Origin: Anaerococcus lactolyticus ATCC 51172
Lineage (GTDB): Bacteria; Bacillota; Clostridia; Tissierellales; Peptoniphilaceae
DNA: 59,646 bases
Direction of reading: 5' to 3'
Assembly: GCF_000156575.1 (NCBI RefSeq)
Contig: NZ_GG666044.1
Location: forward strand, 322,580 to 382,225
Shown here: positions 15,987 through 25,136 of the stretch, in pieces
Layout: each line of letters opens with the position of its first letter
How positions within the stretch are numbered: position 1 is the first letter of the stretch
Notes under the pieces: model-generated
Database searches by the model: none
Told to the model about the DNA's origin: nothing
Seen by the model: the letters and a program-made list of their open reading frames with translations, nothing else
Translations under genes and position numbers: made by a program

Positions 15987-16019
15987 TTACCTCTTTTATC
16001 TATTATTAACTCTTTTTAA

Positions 16020-16047
16020 ATCATACCTTTTTGCTAGGGATTATCAA
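16020..16047 (-). promoter_or_regulatory. Probable promoter of the suf operon
   Basis: TTGATA (16042-16047) and TATGAT (16020-16025) on the minus strand are 16 bp apart, about 35 bp upstream of the sufC start. No clear IscR-type palindrome is visible. Confidence 0.6.
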
Positions 16048-16069
16048 TATTCCGCATTAACCAACATAC

Positions 16070-16101
16070 CATAAAAAATAAAAAAAACGAGCCAAAGCCC
16101 G
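16070..16101 (-). terminator. Terminator of ptsH
   Basis: On the minus strand ACGGGC-TTTG-GCTCGT is followed by eight T, A and six more T. It lies 14 bp downstream of the ptsH stop. Confidence 0.8.
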
Positions 16102-16114
16102 TTAATTATAAGTT

Positions 16115-16381
16115 CTAAAATTCATTCAATTTATTTTCAACTAAATCGATAAGACTATTTACAGCTTCTTCTTCCGCATCACCATCTGCTCTTATAATTA
16201 TCTCGTCGCCTTTAGAAGCACTCATGCTCAGAACTGACATGATAGACTTAGCATTATAACTCCTTCCAGCTTTCTCAACAGTTATATCACAAGGAAACTG
16301 CACAGCTTGTCTTATGAAAATAGATGCTGGTCTAGCATGCAAACCAATTTCGTTAGAAAGTGTTACTTTTTGTTCGTACAT
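16115..16381 (-). CDS. ptsH: Phosphocarrier protein HPr
   Basis: The general PTS phosphocarrier, 88 residues. His15 lies in GLHARPAS and Ser46 in NAKSIMSVLSM, the latter being the HPr-kinase target used for catabolite control in Firmicutes. It supplies phosphate to the IIA protein encoded at 6263-6688. It is monocistronic with its own terminator; ptsI is not nearby, unlike the common ptsHI arrangement. A possible promoter (TTGCAA-16-TAATAT, 16420-16447) lies upstream. Confidence 0.97.
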   Translation of the reverse strand: MYEQKVTLSNEIGLHARPASIFIRQAVQFPCDITVEKAGRSYNAKSIMSVLSMSASKGDEIIIRADGDAEEEAVNSLIDLVENKLNEF

Positions 16382-16419
16382 AGGGCCTCCTTTGTCAAAT
16401 ATTTATCATCCTACAATAG

Positions 16420-16447
16420 ATATTACTATCATTTAGAAAATTTGCAA
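16420..16447 (-). promoter_or_regulatory. Possible promoter of ptsH
   Basis: TTGCAA (16442-16447) and TAATAT (16420-16425) on the minus strand with 16 bp spacing, about 40 bp before the ptsH start. The rest of the gap up to 16649 holds no gene I can support. Confidence 0.5.
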
Positions 16448-16649
16448 ACGATTTTTTGTTTAAATATCCAAGATATTTATGATTAGCTATTTATTAATGT
16501 ATATTTTTTTATTTTTATTTATACTATTTTAGTTTCCCCCTGTGGGAATGAGTTGGAGGAATGTTTTTTTAATAAATCTGTGTAAGATTTTTTATTTATA
16601 ATTGTTTCTTTAATATTTTTATTTACTTAGATTCTCAAAATTCTTATTC

Positions 16650-16832
16650 CTATAATTTATTTTCATCGACAATTACATTGCCAAAAAATTTAGGAAAATC
16701 TAAAATATCGTTTAAGGATTCCAGTTCTATTTCTACTGTCCACTTATCATTCCAAGGTGGAGCCTTATAGACATCTACCATTAACTTTGCTAATTCTTCT
16801 AAATCTGATTTTGATATTTTTCTAATTTCCAA
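16650..16832 (-). pseudogene. N-terminal fragment of a GNAT-like acetyltransferase
   Basis: The 60-residue frame begins MEIRKISKSDLEELAKLMVD and continues VYKAPPWNDKWTVEIELE, which resembles the first third of GNAT N-acetyltransferases of about 150 residues. The reading frame then stops, and nothing resembling the acetyl-CoA-binding half follows on the same strand. No proper ribosome-binding site is seen. I read it as a truncated remnant. Confidence 0.5.
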
Positions 16833-16962
16833 ATTTCTCTCTTCGTGATTTTTACTTAAATTTATTTTTCTTATTATTATCGTATATCAGTCACATTTTT
16901 TAAAGATATTTTTCTTGTGATTCTTATGTGTCACAAATTAATCATATCTTTCAAATTATATT

Positions 16963-17469
16963 TTATAATCCAAGTAATACCACTAGCCAAGCTTGGACTA
17001 TAGATACGATTGGAATTATCAAAAATGGCATTAAGATAAAATGTTCCTTAATGGCCAAATGTTTCATCCAATTTCCAAATTTGTAATCCTCATGCCCTTC
17101 TGTGCCTGGTATGACTATCCTATCCTTGTACTTGCCTTGGAACAAAAGTAGATCCAACAAGAGGAAATCTCCCAAGTTTAATATTATCCACTGAATATAA
17201 CTCATACAGAAAAGATCTCTAAGTCCTTTTATTCCTGTATGTAAAAGAGAGGTCACTCCATATATAAATACGATTCCTGAAATTATAATCGTAAGTATAA
17301 AATTTATTCTTTTTTCTTCTTTTGTCATCTTTTCTGGAGCCGAATTTTGTATTTCTTTTGGATAGGAATCGAAGAAAAATCTCGGGTCAATCAGTACAAA
17401 AGCCGCTACTGAACCGTTAAAGATAGCAACCATTGCAATTCCATCTAATATTGCTCGTCTTATATCCAT
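16963..17469 (-). CDS. Unknown membrane protein
   Basis: A 168-residue protein with about four hydrophobic segments (residues ~12-27, 57-77, 91-112 and 140-167) and a charged loop PKEIQNSAPEKMTKEEKR after the first. AGGAG precedes the ATG. It is located 10 bp downstream of a hydrolase fragment on the same strand, within a patch of partial genes. I recognise no family. Confidence 0.6.
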   Translation of the reverse strand: MDIRRAILDGIAMVAIFNGSVAAFVLIDPRFFFDSYPKEIQNSAPEKMTKEEKRINFILTIIISGIVFIYGVTSLLHTGIKGLRDLFCMSYIQWIILNLGDFLLLDLLLFQGKYKDRIVIPGTEGHEDYKFGNWMKHLAIKEHFILMPFLIIPIVSIVQAWLVVLLGL

Positions 17470-17479
17470 AATATTCTCC

Positions 17480-17785
17480 TTATTTATTTTCCAAAAATAT
17501 CTTTAATTTCTCAGCATATTCTTTGGGATGTTCATGGAGAAATTGTCCGTGACCCATTACTTCAAATACTTCTGTTTTCATTTGCGGAAGATAGTCTCTT
17601 AATATCTTTTCACTTTTTGCAGGGATTGGCTCTTCACTTCCCCTCCAAAACATTATTGGATTTGAAAACTTTCTTAAATTCTTTGGAGGCTTGTAATGAT
17701 AGATAAACTTACAGGCATTTTTTATCGTATTTTTCGAAATTTGCGGATAGGTCATTTCTATTACGCTTAGATTATCCTTGCCCAT
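17480..17785 (-). pseudogene. C-terminal fragment of an alpha/beta hydrolase
   Basis: Only the last ~100 residues of an alpha/beta hydrolase are present: IMFWRGSEEPIPAKSEKI (the acid-residue strand) and EVMGHGQFLHEHPKEYAEKL with the catalytic histidine. The similarity-like sequence continues upstream of the first Met for about 11 codons to a TAA just inside the 3' end of the preceding gene. The nucleophile elbow and the whole N-terminal half are missing, so a deletion has joined the fragment to the end of the ATC-hydrolase-like gene. Confidence 0.65.
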
Positions 17786-17811
17786 AAGCTTATCTAATAA
17801 AAATTTAGGTA

Positions 17812-18438
17812 TTACTCTTTATCTCCCACGATGAAGTAATCACAGTAATCTCCTCCCTTGGCGATAGTTTCTTTTCTGTGTAAAACTCCATGTTGAAAGC
17901 TTATCATAAGCTCATCAAGTTCACAGAATAGTGGCATTAATTCATCTACACTCAACTTCTTTGTATAAGCACAAATGGGACAACGTGTAATCCTATAGTA
18001 ACAAGCACCCTCATAGGGTTGACCTTCAAAGTCAACCTTAAAAGAAGTTGGATAGAGTTTTTCTTTTTCCTCTGTATACCACTTGTAATACTTAAGAATA
18101 TTTTTCTTATTGGCCTCTTTTCCCCTTTTAGTATTGAGATTAATCAAGGAAAAAAACCATTTGAAAGTATAAAGAGAGCAACGCATCATTTCCTGGACGG
18201 TCTCCGGCGGAATTTTTTTCTCACTTGCTATATATGGAGCAACAAAGACAAGGGCGAACATCTCATTGTATGCCATGGGATTATCCTCGCCTATATCGTC
18301 CATATTTTTTACAAGTTCTCGATAAACTTTTTTGCTCTTTTTAATAATTTCTGAAGCATATGCTTTATTATATTTTTCTATAAGAACTTTCTTCATTGGA
18401 CCTTTAAATAATAAGAAATAAAAACCCTTGTATTTCAT
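17812..18438 (-). CDS. L-2-amino-thiazoline-4-carboxylate hydrolase-like protein
   Basis: A 208-residue soluble protein. The C-terminal half contains YYRITRCPICAYTKK, a cysteine pair followed by LMPLFCELDELMISFQHG and a final GGDYCDYFIV, a pattern I associate with the ATC-hydrolase family (Pfam ATC_hydrolase). These proteins are common in clostridia; few have been tested, and many may have other roles. It sits in a patch of methyltransferase, hydrolase and acetyltransferase pieces. The start codon choice is uncertain: an internal ATG 14 codons later (MKKVLIEKYNKAY) is a good alternative. Confidence 0.65.
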   Translation of the reverse strand: MKYKGFYFLLFKGPMKKVLIEKYNKAYASEIIKKSKKVYRELVKNMDDIGEDNPMAYNEMFALVFVAPYIASEKKIPPETVQEMMRCSLYTFKWFFSLINLNTKRGKEANKKNILKYYKWYTEEKEKLYPTSFKVDFEGQPYEGACYYRITRCPICAYTKKLSVDELMPLFCELDELMISFQHGVLHRKETIAKGGDYCDYFIVGDKE

Positions 18439-18491
18439 CTTACATACCCCATCAATTTTCTAAAATTTTTTATTTTGATTTAAATACAATT

Positions 18492-19319
18492 TTATTTTCT
18501 CCCAATTAGAAGAGTTGATCCAGAAAGCCCTAACAATAAAGCTTCTTTGTGGCCCATAAAAAGACCCTTTGTTGTATCAATTAATTGCACATCTTGGTAG
18601 CCATCCTTTTTCAGCTTTTCCATAAATTTATTCATATCTCCATAGCTTGACTTATTCATCAAATCGTGGATAACAAAGACTCCACCTTTTTTAAGTACAC
18701 GAAAAGTTTCTAGTAAAAGTTTTTGTTTGTTTTGCCCTGCAATATTGTGATAAACATAGTTGCTTGTCACTGCATCAAAACTTTCATCTTCAAAAGGGAG
18801 ATTCACTGCATTTCCTTCTTCAAATTTCACATTTTCTACTCCCTCTAATTTTGCATTGTCTTCACAGAGTTTTTTAGAAAATTCACTTTTATATGTCCCA
18901 CTCCATATGTCGCAGCCCACCATGGTCGCTTTTGGATTTTTCTTTGCGCAAGCAATTGTAAGTGCACCGCTACCACATCCTACATCTAAACCCACGCCAC
19001 CATCTGGGATCTTTACATAGTCGGCAGTCCCCTCTATTATGACTTTGGCAAGCTTTCTTTTCCCGTTGTAATCAAAAGCCCTATATAAAAATCTCATCCA
19101 GCTTGCAAAGAAAATAAGTATCAACGTTGCAAGCCCAAGAATAAGGGCACATATTAGACGAGTTCTTCCACTAAATACAAAATCACTGACACCAAAGGCT
19201 ATAAATAGGATGAAAGCTGCAAGGCTTGCAAATATTAAATTCTTTAACAAGCTTTTGGGAACCCAATTTTTGTAGTCAGCCTTTGTTTTATCGTCATCCA
19301 TAAAATTTACTTGTTTCAT
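18492..19319 (-). CDS. Membrane-anchored class I SAM-dependent methyltransferase
   Basis: A 275-residue protein with two predicted transmembrane segments (about residues 25-45 and 54-75), then a Rossmann methyltransferase domain. The SAM motif GLDVGCGSGALTIA is clear, followed by the acidic strand end VGCDIWSG, EGNAVNLPFEDESFDAVTSN and a motif III-like LKKGGVFVIHD. The substrate is unknown. An AGGAGG-type site precedes the ATG at 19319. Confidence 0.8.
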   Translation of the reverse strand: MKQVNFMDDDKTKADYKNWVPKSLLKNLIFASLAAFILFIAFGVSDFVFSGRTRLICALILGLATLILIFFASWMRFLYRAFDYNGKRKLAKVIIEGTADYVKIPDGGVGLDVGCGSGALTIACAKKNPKATMVGCDIWSGTYKSEFSKKLCEDNAKLEGVENVKFEEGNAVNLPFEDESFDAVTSNYVYHNIAGQNKQKLLLETFRVLKKGGVFVIHDLMNKSSYGDMNKFMEKLKKDGYQDVQLIDTTKGLFMGHKEALLLGLSGSTLLIGRK

Positions 19320-19403
19320 AAAATTTCCTCCTGTAAATAATAAATTATATAAAATTTTCCTTTAACAACTAAAACAATAATTTTAATCCTTTACTTTATA
19401 ATC

Positions 19404-19690
19404 TTATAAATTGATATTAGTATAATTTATCAATAAAGATAAGTAGTAAACAAAATATATTAAGTTAAACCAGCCTCCGAGAATAATCATATGCAGTCCC
19501 TTTGGTAACCTGTCAGCAAGGGAAATAAGGATTAAAAGAAATATAGGTGTGAATAGGGCTTGCCATCTTGGAAATACTGTGTATTCAAATAGAATTACCA
19601 AAGTTAATCCTATGTTGCTAAAGCCGCAATCACAAAAACATCAAGAACGAACCCAAAAGATCTATCCATATAGTCTTGTACAAAGTCACA
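19404..19690 (-). pseudogene. Remnant of a membrane protein
   Basis: The frame 19601-19404 encodes 65 hydrophobic residues without a ribosome-binding site. Immediately upstream another frame reads DFVQDYMDRSFGFVLDVFVIA before a stop, as if the two parts belonged to one longer membrane protein split by a frameshift. No family recognised. The rest of 19320-19403 and 19691-19770 holds nothing I can identify. Confidence 0.4.
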
Positions 19691-19779
19691 ATTAAAGACC
19701 CTCTCTCATTATATGATATCGATTATTAGTTTCATTGTACCCCTAGTTTATCACATATTTTCTAATTTTACCAACAAAA

Positions 19780-19808
19780 AATCACCCCGTTTAAAAACAG
19801 GGTGGTTT
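19780..19808 (-). terminator. Terminator of the pepD operon
   Basis: On the minus strand ACCACCCTGTTT pairs with AACGGGGTGAT and is followed by TTTTTTG, just after the pepD stop. Confidence 0.8.
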
Positions 19809-19819
19809 TAATTTTTCTC

Positions 19820-21220
19820 TTAAATTCTTTCTAATAATTCTATTAAGAATTCAAAGTTATTTGCTATTGATTTTATGTTTACTCTTTCTTCTGGGCTGTG
19901 GGCGCCTTGGATTTCTGGGCCAAAGGAGATCATTTCGGTGTCTTTTAGGGTTTTCTTGAAGAGTCCGCATTCAAGACCACCGTGGGTGGTGGCTATTTGC
20001 ATTTCATCTCCGTGAACGTCTTTCCAAACCTCTTTTGCAAGGTCAATTATTGGACTGTCTTCCCTTTGCCAACCTGAATATTCACTTGTGATTTCTGCCC
20101 TTGCCCCAAAACTTTCTACTATTTTCTTTGAGATAGCTGCCTTGTAGAATTTTTGAGAGTCAATTTCTGATCTAAACATTGATGATATCCAGATTACACC
20201 TTCCCTATCTTCGATTAGGCCAAGGTTTGAGCTTGTTACTATTGAATCTCCTACTTTTTTGTAAAGGCCATCTGGGATTACAAAAAGTAAATCTATTATA
20301 TTTTTAGAAAGCTCTTTTGTGAGTACTTCCCCATCAAAACTAGCTTCTTTTACCCAGATTTCTCCCTTTGGGTCCACGTCTTTATATTCGTTTTTAATTT
20401 CTGCAATTCTTTCTTTGATAAGGCTAATTGCTTTATCTTTATTAGGAACTGTAACAAGAGCGTTTGCTTTAGATGCGATGGCGTTTCTCTTTACACCACC
20501 TGAAATTGTAGCGATTTGAACGCCGTCAATGCCTTCTAATAGTCTACCTAGAGTTTTGTTGGCATTTAGCCTAAATTCGTCAATTTCCATACCTGAATGG
20601 CCACCTGCAAAGCCCTTTAGGCCTACTTCTATGAAGTCTCCATCTGCTTTTTCAAATTTTTTGTCAAATTCGATTTCAAGGTCAAGACCACCTGCGCAAC
20701 CTACTGTAAGAATGCCTTCTTCTTCGGAGTCGATGTTTATTAGGTATTTAGCAGTAATTTGTGATAGGTCAAGCCTTCCTGCACCTCCCATAGAAGTTTC
20801 TTCTTCTGTGGTAATTATCGCTTCGATTGGACCATGTTTTAGGCTATCGTCATCTAAAACTGCTAAGATAAAGGCAACACCAATTCCATCATCAGCGCCT
20901 AAAGTTGTGCCATCAGCTGTAATCCAACCGTCTTCTTCTAATAATTTGATTGGGTCTTTTTCAAAGTCATGGTCAGATCCTTCAACCTTGACACAAACCA
21001 TATCCATGTGGCCTTGGAGGGCAACAATAGCATGGTCTTCGTAGCCTGCGCTTGCTGGTTTTCTAATAATTACATTTAGCGCCTCATCTTGAGTTACTTC
21101 TAAATTTCTTTCCTTGGCAAAGTTTACCAAAAAATCTGAAACTTCTTTTTCGTTGCCTGATTCCCTAGGAATTTTAGCGAGTTGTTTAAAATATTTTAAA
21201 ACTTGGTCAGAGTAATTCAT
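19820..21220 (-). CDS. pepD: Aminoacyl-histidine dipeptidase / cytosol nonspecific dipeptidase (PepD, family M20)
   Basis: A 466-residue zinc dipeptidase, cytoplasmic. Metal-binding segments include VALQGHMDMVCVK, TTLGADDGIGVAFILAVLDD, the catalytic ITTEEETSMGGAG, INIDSEEEGILTVGCAGG and the C-terminal TTHGGLECGLF and AHSPEERV. Length and order fit PepD. It ends the hemZ-pepD unit (3 bp after the hemZ stop). Fits a peptide-fermenting lifestyle. Confidence 0.95.
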   Translation of the reverse strand: MNYSDQVLKYFKQLAKIPRESGNEKEVSDFLVNFAKERNLEVTQDEALNVIIRKPASAGYEDHAIVALQGHMDMVCVKVEGSDHDFEKDPIKLLEEDGWITADGTTLGADDGIGVAFILAVLDDDSLKHGPIEAIITTEEETSMGGAGRLDLSQITAKYLINIDSEEEGILTVGCAGGLDLEIEFDKKFEKADGDFIEVGLKGFAGGHSGMEIDEFRLNANKTLGRLLEGIDGVQIATISGGVKRNAIASKANALVTVPNKDKAISLIKERIAEIKNEYKDVDPKGEIWVKEASFDGEVLTKELSKNIIDLLFVIPDGLYKKVGDSIVTSSNLGLIEDREGVIWISSMFRSEIDSQKFYKAAISKKIVESFGARAEITSEYSGWQREDSPIIDLAKEVWKDVHGDEMQIATTHGGLECGLFKKTLKDTEMISFGPEIQGAHSPEERVNIKSIANNFEFLIELLERI

Positions 21221-21223
21221 TTT

Positions 21224-22525
21224 TTATCTCCTTAATTCTTCTATCATTTCATTCTTGGCTAAGAGATTTTTTTCAAAATCCTGGTAGTAGTCCCTAAGAT
21301 TTCTCGGATTTCTAAACTTTTTGCCAGTTAACAATTTTGAATTGGCATTCATCCCAAGCCCAAGAATTGATCCGATTTCTTCATTTATGATTACATTATA
21401 CCTCTGGGCAGTATTATTTCTTTGGTAGCCTACATTTTCTAAGTTCGAAATAATATTTTTTTGTCTGTAGAGGTAATAGGGCTCGTAGGCATTTTCCCTT
21501 GTAAAATCACCTATCTTTTCAGCAATTTTTAAGGAATCCTCCCTCTCACCTGTTGACCCTTTTTCATTGTATTTTGAGCCAGACTTTATGGCGAGGGCGT
21601 GGAAGGTAATATTATCCGGAAGGAGGTCTTGGAGGATAGGGAAATTTTTAGAAAAATCATCCACGCTTTCACCTTCAAGACCCACAATAAAGTCCATATT
21701 GACAATAAATCCTAGGTCCTTAGCAGCCTTATAAATCTTAAGGAAATGATCCATATCTATATCCCTATTTAATTTTTGCAAAATTTCCCTATTAAAGGTT
21801 TGAGGATTCAAAGAAATCCTTAACACTCCCCCTGCTTTTAGGATTTCAAGCTTTTTAATATCCAGGGTATCCTCCCTGCCAGCCTCGAATGTAAGCTCCT
21901 TGTAGGTGAATTTTTTATTTATACTTGTTAGGATTTTTTCAATTTCATCTGCAGTTAGGTAGGAAGGAGTCCCACCACCAATATAGATGGAATCAAGGTT
22001 TGAAGGCAAATTAATTTCCTCAATCTCTCTTATGAGATAGGCCACATAGGTTCCCTTGTCGTGGTGGGATCCGATTAGGGTTGGGTAGGAACAATAATCA
22101 CACCTAGTCGGACAGAAGGGGATGTTGATATAGAGGCTAAAATCATCTTGGCAGACACTAAGCCTACCTTGATTTTCCTTAACTTTTTCTAAAAGCTTAA
22201 GTTTTTCATCTGAAAGTTTGTAGGTATTTTTGATTTCTCCTAGACTTTTATTTTTCAAAAGCTTTGATGGTTTAGACCCTGTGAGCGTCCCCCAAGACGA
22301 CTTGTAGCCTGTTTTTTTTGCCAGATAATCATATAAAATAATTTTCAATTCTTGGTTTGTTTTAAAAAAGAAATTTAGGCCGGTAATATCAACCAAACCA
22401 TCCCCAATTTTGATTTCTGCATCACTTTCATCGTCAGTAAAATCCATCTCTTCATGGTCTAGGAAAATATTTAAAATATCATAGGCTATTTTTCTTTTAT
22501 TATTGTCTTTAAGGTATATTTTCAT
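21224..22525 (-). CDS. hemZ: HemZ-type radical SAM protein (oxygen-independent coproporphyrinogen oxidase-like)
   Basis: A 433-residue radical SAM enzyme. The CxxxCxxC motif appears as PFCPTRCDYCSYPT after an N-terminal domain of about 150 residues that typifies HemZ rather than HemW or HemN. Downstream are IYIGGGTPSYL and TFEAGREDT. HemZ has been named a coproporphyrinogen dehydrogenase; in organisms without heme synthesis its reaction is unclear, and no heme genes are seen here. It overlaps neither neighbour but lies 3 bp before pepD. Confidence 0.85.
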   Translation of the reverse strand: MKIYLKDNNKRKIAYDILNIFLDHEEMDFTDDESDAEIKIGDGLVDITGLNFFFKTNQELKIILYDYLAKKTGYKSSWGTLTGSKPSKLLKNKSLGEIKNTYKLSDEKLKLLEKVKENQGRLSVCQDDFSLYINIPFCPTRCDYCSYPTLIGSHHDKGTYVAYLIREIEEINLPSNLDSIYIGGGTPSYLTADEIEKILTSINKKFTYKELTFEAGREDTLDIKKLEILKAGGVLRISLNPQTFNREILQKLNRDIDMDHFLKIYKAAKDLGFIVNMDFIVGLEGESVDDFSKNFPILQDLLPDNITFHALAIKSGSKYNEKGSTGEREDSLKIAEKIGDFTRENAYEPYYLYRQKNIISNLENVGYQRNNTAQRYNVIINEEIGSILGLGMNANSKLLTGKKFRNPRNLRDYYQDFEKNLLAKNEMIEELRR

Positions 22526-22570
22526 TTTTATCTCTCAAAATAATAAAGTAAAAAAGGGCATAAGCCCTCT

Positions 22571-23209
22571 TTAATTTGTCTTTAAAAAATTTTCTGCCCA
22601 GGTCCTATCAACTAAAAAACTCCTATCCTTTTTGGTAAATTCCCCGTAGTTAGTTAAGATTGTCTCATAAAGAATGTCAGAAAAATCTAGTTTAAGTCCC
22701 ACATTCAAAACAGTTTCTAAGTAAAACTCCTTATTTTCTGTAAAAATAAAATCCTTAATCTGATTAGGTTTGTAGGCAAAGTCTTCGCTATTGATAATAA
22801 AATACTTCATAAGCTCAATTACCCTATCATCAAGACCAGCTTCAAAAATATAAATCTTCTCCTTCAAAGCTTGATAATCATAAGTAATCCTTAAATTATG
22901 CTTGATAAGTTCGTCTTTTCTTTCTGCACCAATAAGGCCTAGGCCTGTCGAAAAAGCGAGCCTTGCCTTCTTATCCACAAAGGCAGGGTCGTTTACAATC
23001 ATGAAGAGGTTTATTTCATCTGTGTAGGCAAAACGATAATTTAAAATAAATTCATTTGCACATGACGGACAGGTGATGTCAGCAAATTTTCCTTGGAAAA
23101 TCTCATCTCTTTGTTCACCCAAAGAAAAAATCGCTGTTGGTAAACTCTTTTCAAATTTATTGCTACACTTAGGACAAGTTATTTCAAATACTTTTTCTCT
23201 CTTTTCCAT
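22571..23209 (-). CDS. CpXC domain protein
   Basis: A 212-residue soluble protein with two CPxC motifs, ITCPKCSNKF near residue 9 and ITCPSCANEF near residue 46, forming a zinc-ribbon-like CpXC domain; the C-terminal part is alpha/beta with no recognisable active site. The family is widespread in Firmicutes and its function is unknown. It lies between hemZ and an ECF S component, all on the minus strand. Confidence 0.8.
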   Translation of the reverse strand: MEKREKVFEITCPKCSNKFEKSLPTAIFSLGEQRDEIFQGKFADITCPSCANEFILNYRFAYTDEINLFMIVNDPAFVDKKARLAFSTGLGLIGAERKDELIKHNLRITYDYQALKEKIYIFEAGLDDRVIELMKYFIINSEDFAYKPNQIKDFIFTENKEFYLETVLNVGLKLDFSDILYETILTNYGEFTKKDRSFLVDRTWAENFLKTN

Positions 23210-23264
23210 ATCAAACCTTTCTCTTTCTTAAGCTTAACTTATACTTACCCAAAAAAGAGGACTA

Positions 23265-23807
23265 TTATTCAAATTTTACAGCCTTAAGGAGAGGGATAGC
23301 AACAATTGTAGCTACAATTACAGATATAACTGCATTTACCATTGAAACTGAACCTTTTTGGATGACTTCTGCCATGGTTGCTTCCATAGTTAAACCTAAA
23401 ATTAGTCTGTTTTTAATAAAGGTCTTGCCTAAATATAAAATTACGTAGGTGATTTGACCTAGGGCGCCAGCGATAACTAGCTTTTGAGTATTGACAAGCC
23501 TATCCCTGTTCTTATAAATCATTCCTGCCACAAAAGCCATGGCGAATTTTGTTATGAAGGTGATTGGAGCACTTGTAAAATATACCGGATCAAATAAATC
23601 AAAAAGTGCAGAGCCAACTCCAGCTGAAATGCCACCATATATAGGCCCTAATAAGAGACCACCAAGTAGGCAAAATACGTTTCCTAAGTGGAACCTTGTT
23701 TGACCAAGAGGGGTTACTATTGGTATTTGGAAAAATCGTGAAAATATGTATACAAGAGCTGCAAAAAGTGCCATATATACCAATTTCTGTGTGCTTAATT
23801 TTTTCAT
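23265..23807 (-). CDS. ECF transporter S component, substrate unknown
   Basis: A 180-residue membrane protein starting MKKLSTQKLVYMALFAALVY. GQTRFHLGNVFCLLGGLLLG matches the S-component fold of vitamin and trace-nutrient ECF transporters; five to six helices can be seen. The ATG at 23807 has AAGGAG 6 bp upstream, better than the earlier in-frame start at 23837. No riboswitch is evident upstream, so the ligand cannot be inferred. Confidence 0.85.
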   Translation of the reverse strand: MKKLSTQKLVYMALFAALVYIFSRFFQIPIVTPLGQTRFHLGNVFCLLGGLLLGPIYGGISAGVGSALFDLFDPVYFTSAPITFITKFAMAFVAGMIYKNRDRLVNTQKLVIAGALGQITYVILYLGKTFIKNRLILGLTMEATMAEVIQKGSVSMVNAVISVIVATIVAIPLLKAVKFE

Positions 23808-23960
23808 TCTAACTCCTTTTTTTATTTTTGACACCACGTCCCATACATTATACCATAAGAATAAATCTGTTAAAATTTTATCTAAACTAATTTCCTTTAA
23901 AAAAATCCAAAGAAATATTAAATCAATTTTAATCTCTATTTTTTTCTTAGCTTTGAAATC

Positions 23961-23986
23961 AAAAAGAAGCTAGACTCCTAGCTTCT
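23961..23986 (-). terminator. Terminator of the DUF3798 ABC operon
   Basis: AGAAGCTAG-GAGT-CTAGCTTCT on the minus strand followed by TTTTTG, about 25 bp after the last permease gene. Confidence 0.8.
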
Positions 23987-24011
23987 AAAATCTATGAAAA
24001 AATATTTTATC

Positions 24012-25136
24012 TTAAGCACCAACCTTCTCAGCTTTTTGGTTAGCGTCTATTGCTTTTAGCCTATTTTCCTTGATTTCCTTTTTCCTATTATATTCGTGAA
24101 GGATTAATGAAATTGTAACTATGGCATAGGATATAAAGGTCCTTAGGAATTCACCGACCATGGCATCCCCTGTAACTTCCTTGCCAGCAAGAGGCATGAT
24201 TATGAACATCAAGTGGAAGAGGGCTGTACCGATTATAGCATTTACAATAGAAGCCTTAAGGATTGATGCACCTCCAACCAGGAGGGCTGCGGCTGCATAT
24301 AAGGCTGCCTGATCTAGGCCTGCGTAGGTAGCAAGTGTACCTATATTTTGCAAATAAATTAACTGTCCAAATGCAGCAAGAACTGTAGAGTAAATAATTG
24401 ATTTTACCCTTATCTTATCGGCATTAAGACCTGAGTTGTTAGCTACATCTTGGTCAAGACCTACAGCTCTCATGTTTTGACCAAGCTTGGTCTTTTTAAA
24501 ATATGTGATAAAGACACATAGAAGACCAATAATAAAAATAGTTAAAACTGGTACATCAAATTTAATCTGATCTTTGCCTAGGGGAATTTGAATCCTGTAT
24601 TTTAAGGCATTATCAATAGCACCTGCAGTTGCAAGGCTAATTGAATTTTTAATTCCCACTCCAGATGAAAGAAGCATTGACTTATCTCTGATAGGAATGA
24701 TGGTGCCTGTAAAAAACATGATTACAAGCATGTAAACACCTAACATGAAAAATGAAAGCATCATAGATGTAATCATCTCACGACCCTTGGCCCTATTTAA
24801 AACATTGCCCGAAAAAATACCGAGAACAATGGCAATAGGAAAGGCGATTACAGCAGCCACTGCTATGCCCAGGAGACCTGTAAAACCTAAATCTTGGGAG
24901 AAAATTAGGCCTACCTGAGCAGCCATGGCTCCAAGTGGGATACCGAAGTTTATGCCCATTCCTGCTATAATTGGGATAATCAAGCTTAGAACTAAGAAGG
25001 TATTACGAACAAGCCTATTTGCAAGCTCACTTGTAATAAATCCTAGCTGGGCCCCACTTAGGATATAACCCACCACGCATATCACCATAAACATTATAGG
25101 TACAAGGTGTCTGGTTGAAATTTTATTTTTAATCAT
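24012..25136 (-). CDS. ABC transporter permease, ribose/nucleoside type (second)
   Basis: A BPD_transp_2-family permease of about 374 residues with eight to ten hydrophobic segments; IAGMGINFGIPLGAMAAQVG near residue 60 and AALLVGGASILKASIVNAIIG near residue 280 are the conserved family blocks. The ATG at 25136 has AAGGAGG upstream and overlaps the previous permease by 8 bp; the frame further upstream is part of that overlap. It pairs with the permease encoded at 25129-26205 as a heterodimer, as in nucleoside importers of the NupP/NupQ kind. Confidence 0.88.
   Translation of the reverse strand: MIKNKISTRHLVPIMFMVICVVGYILSGAQLGFITSELANRLVRNTFLVLSLIIPIIAGMGINFGIPLGAMAAQVGLIFSQDLGFTGLLGIAVAAVIAFPIAIVLGIFSGNVLNRAKGREMITSMMLSFFMLGVYMLVIMFFTGTIIPIRDKSMLLSSGVGIKNSISLATAGAIDNALKYRIQIPLGKDQIKFDVPVLTIFIIGLLCVFITYFKKTKLGQNMRAVGLDQDVANNSGLNADKIRVKSIIYSTVLAAFGQLIYLQNIGTLATYAGLDQAALYAAAALLVGGASILKASIVNAIIGTALFHLMFIIMPLAGKEVTGDAMVGEFLRTFISYAIVTISLILHEYNRKKEIKENRLKAIDANQKAEKVGA

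Noticed and set aside
18019-18354. A 111-codon plus-strand frame inside the ATC-hydrolase-like gene
   Set aside because: Lies fully antisense to a gene with recognisable motifs, has no ribosome-binding site and its composition is that of a shadow frame.
20319-21044. Long plus-strand frames opposite pepD
   Set aside because: Antisense shadows rich in Ser and Pro; pepD itself is intact and well conserved.
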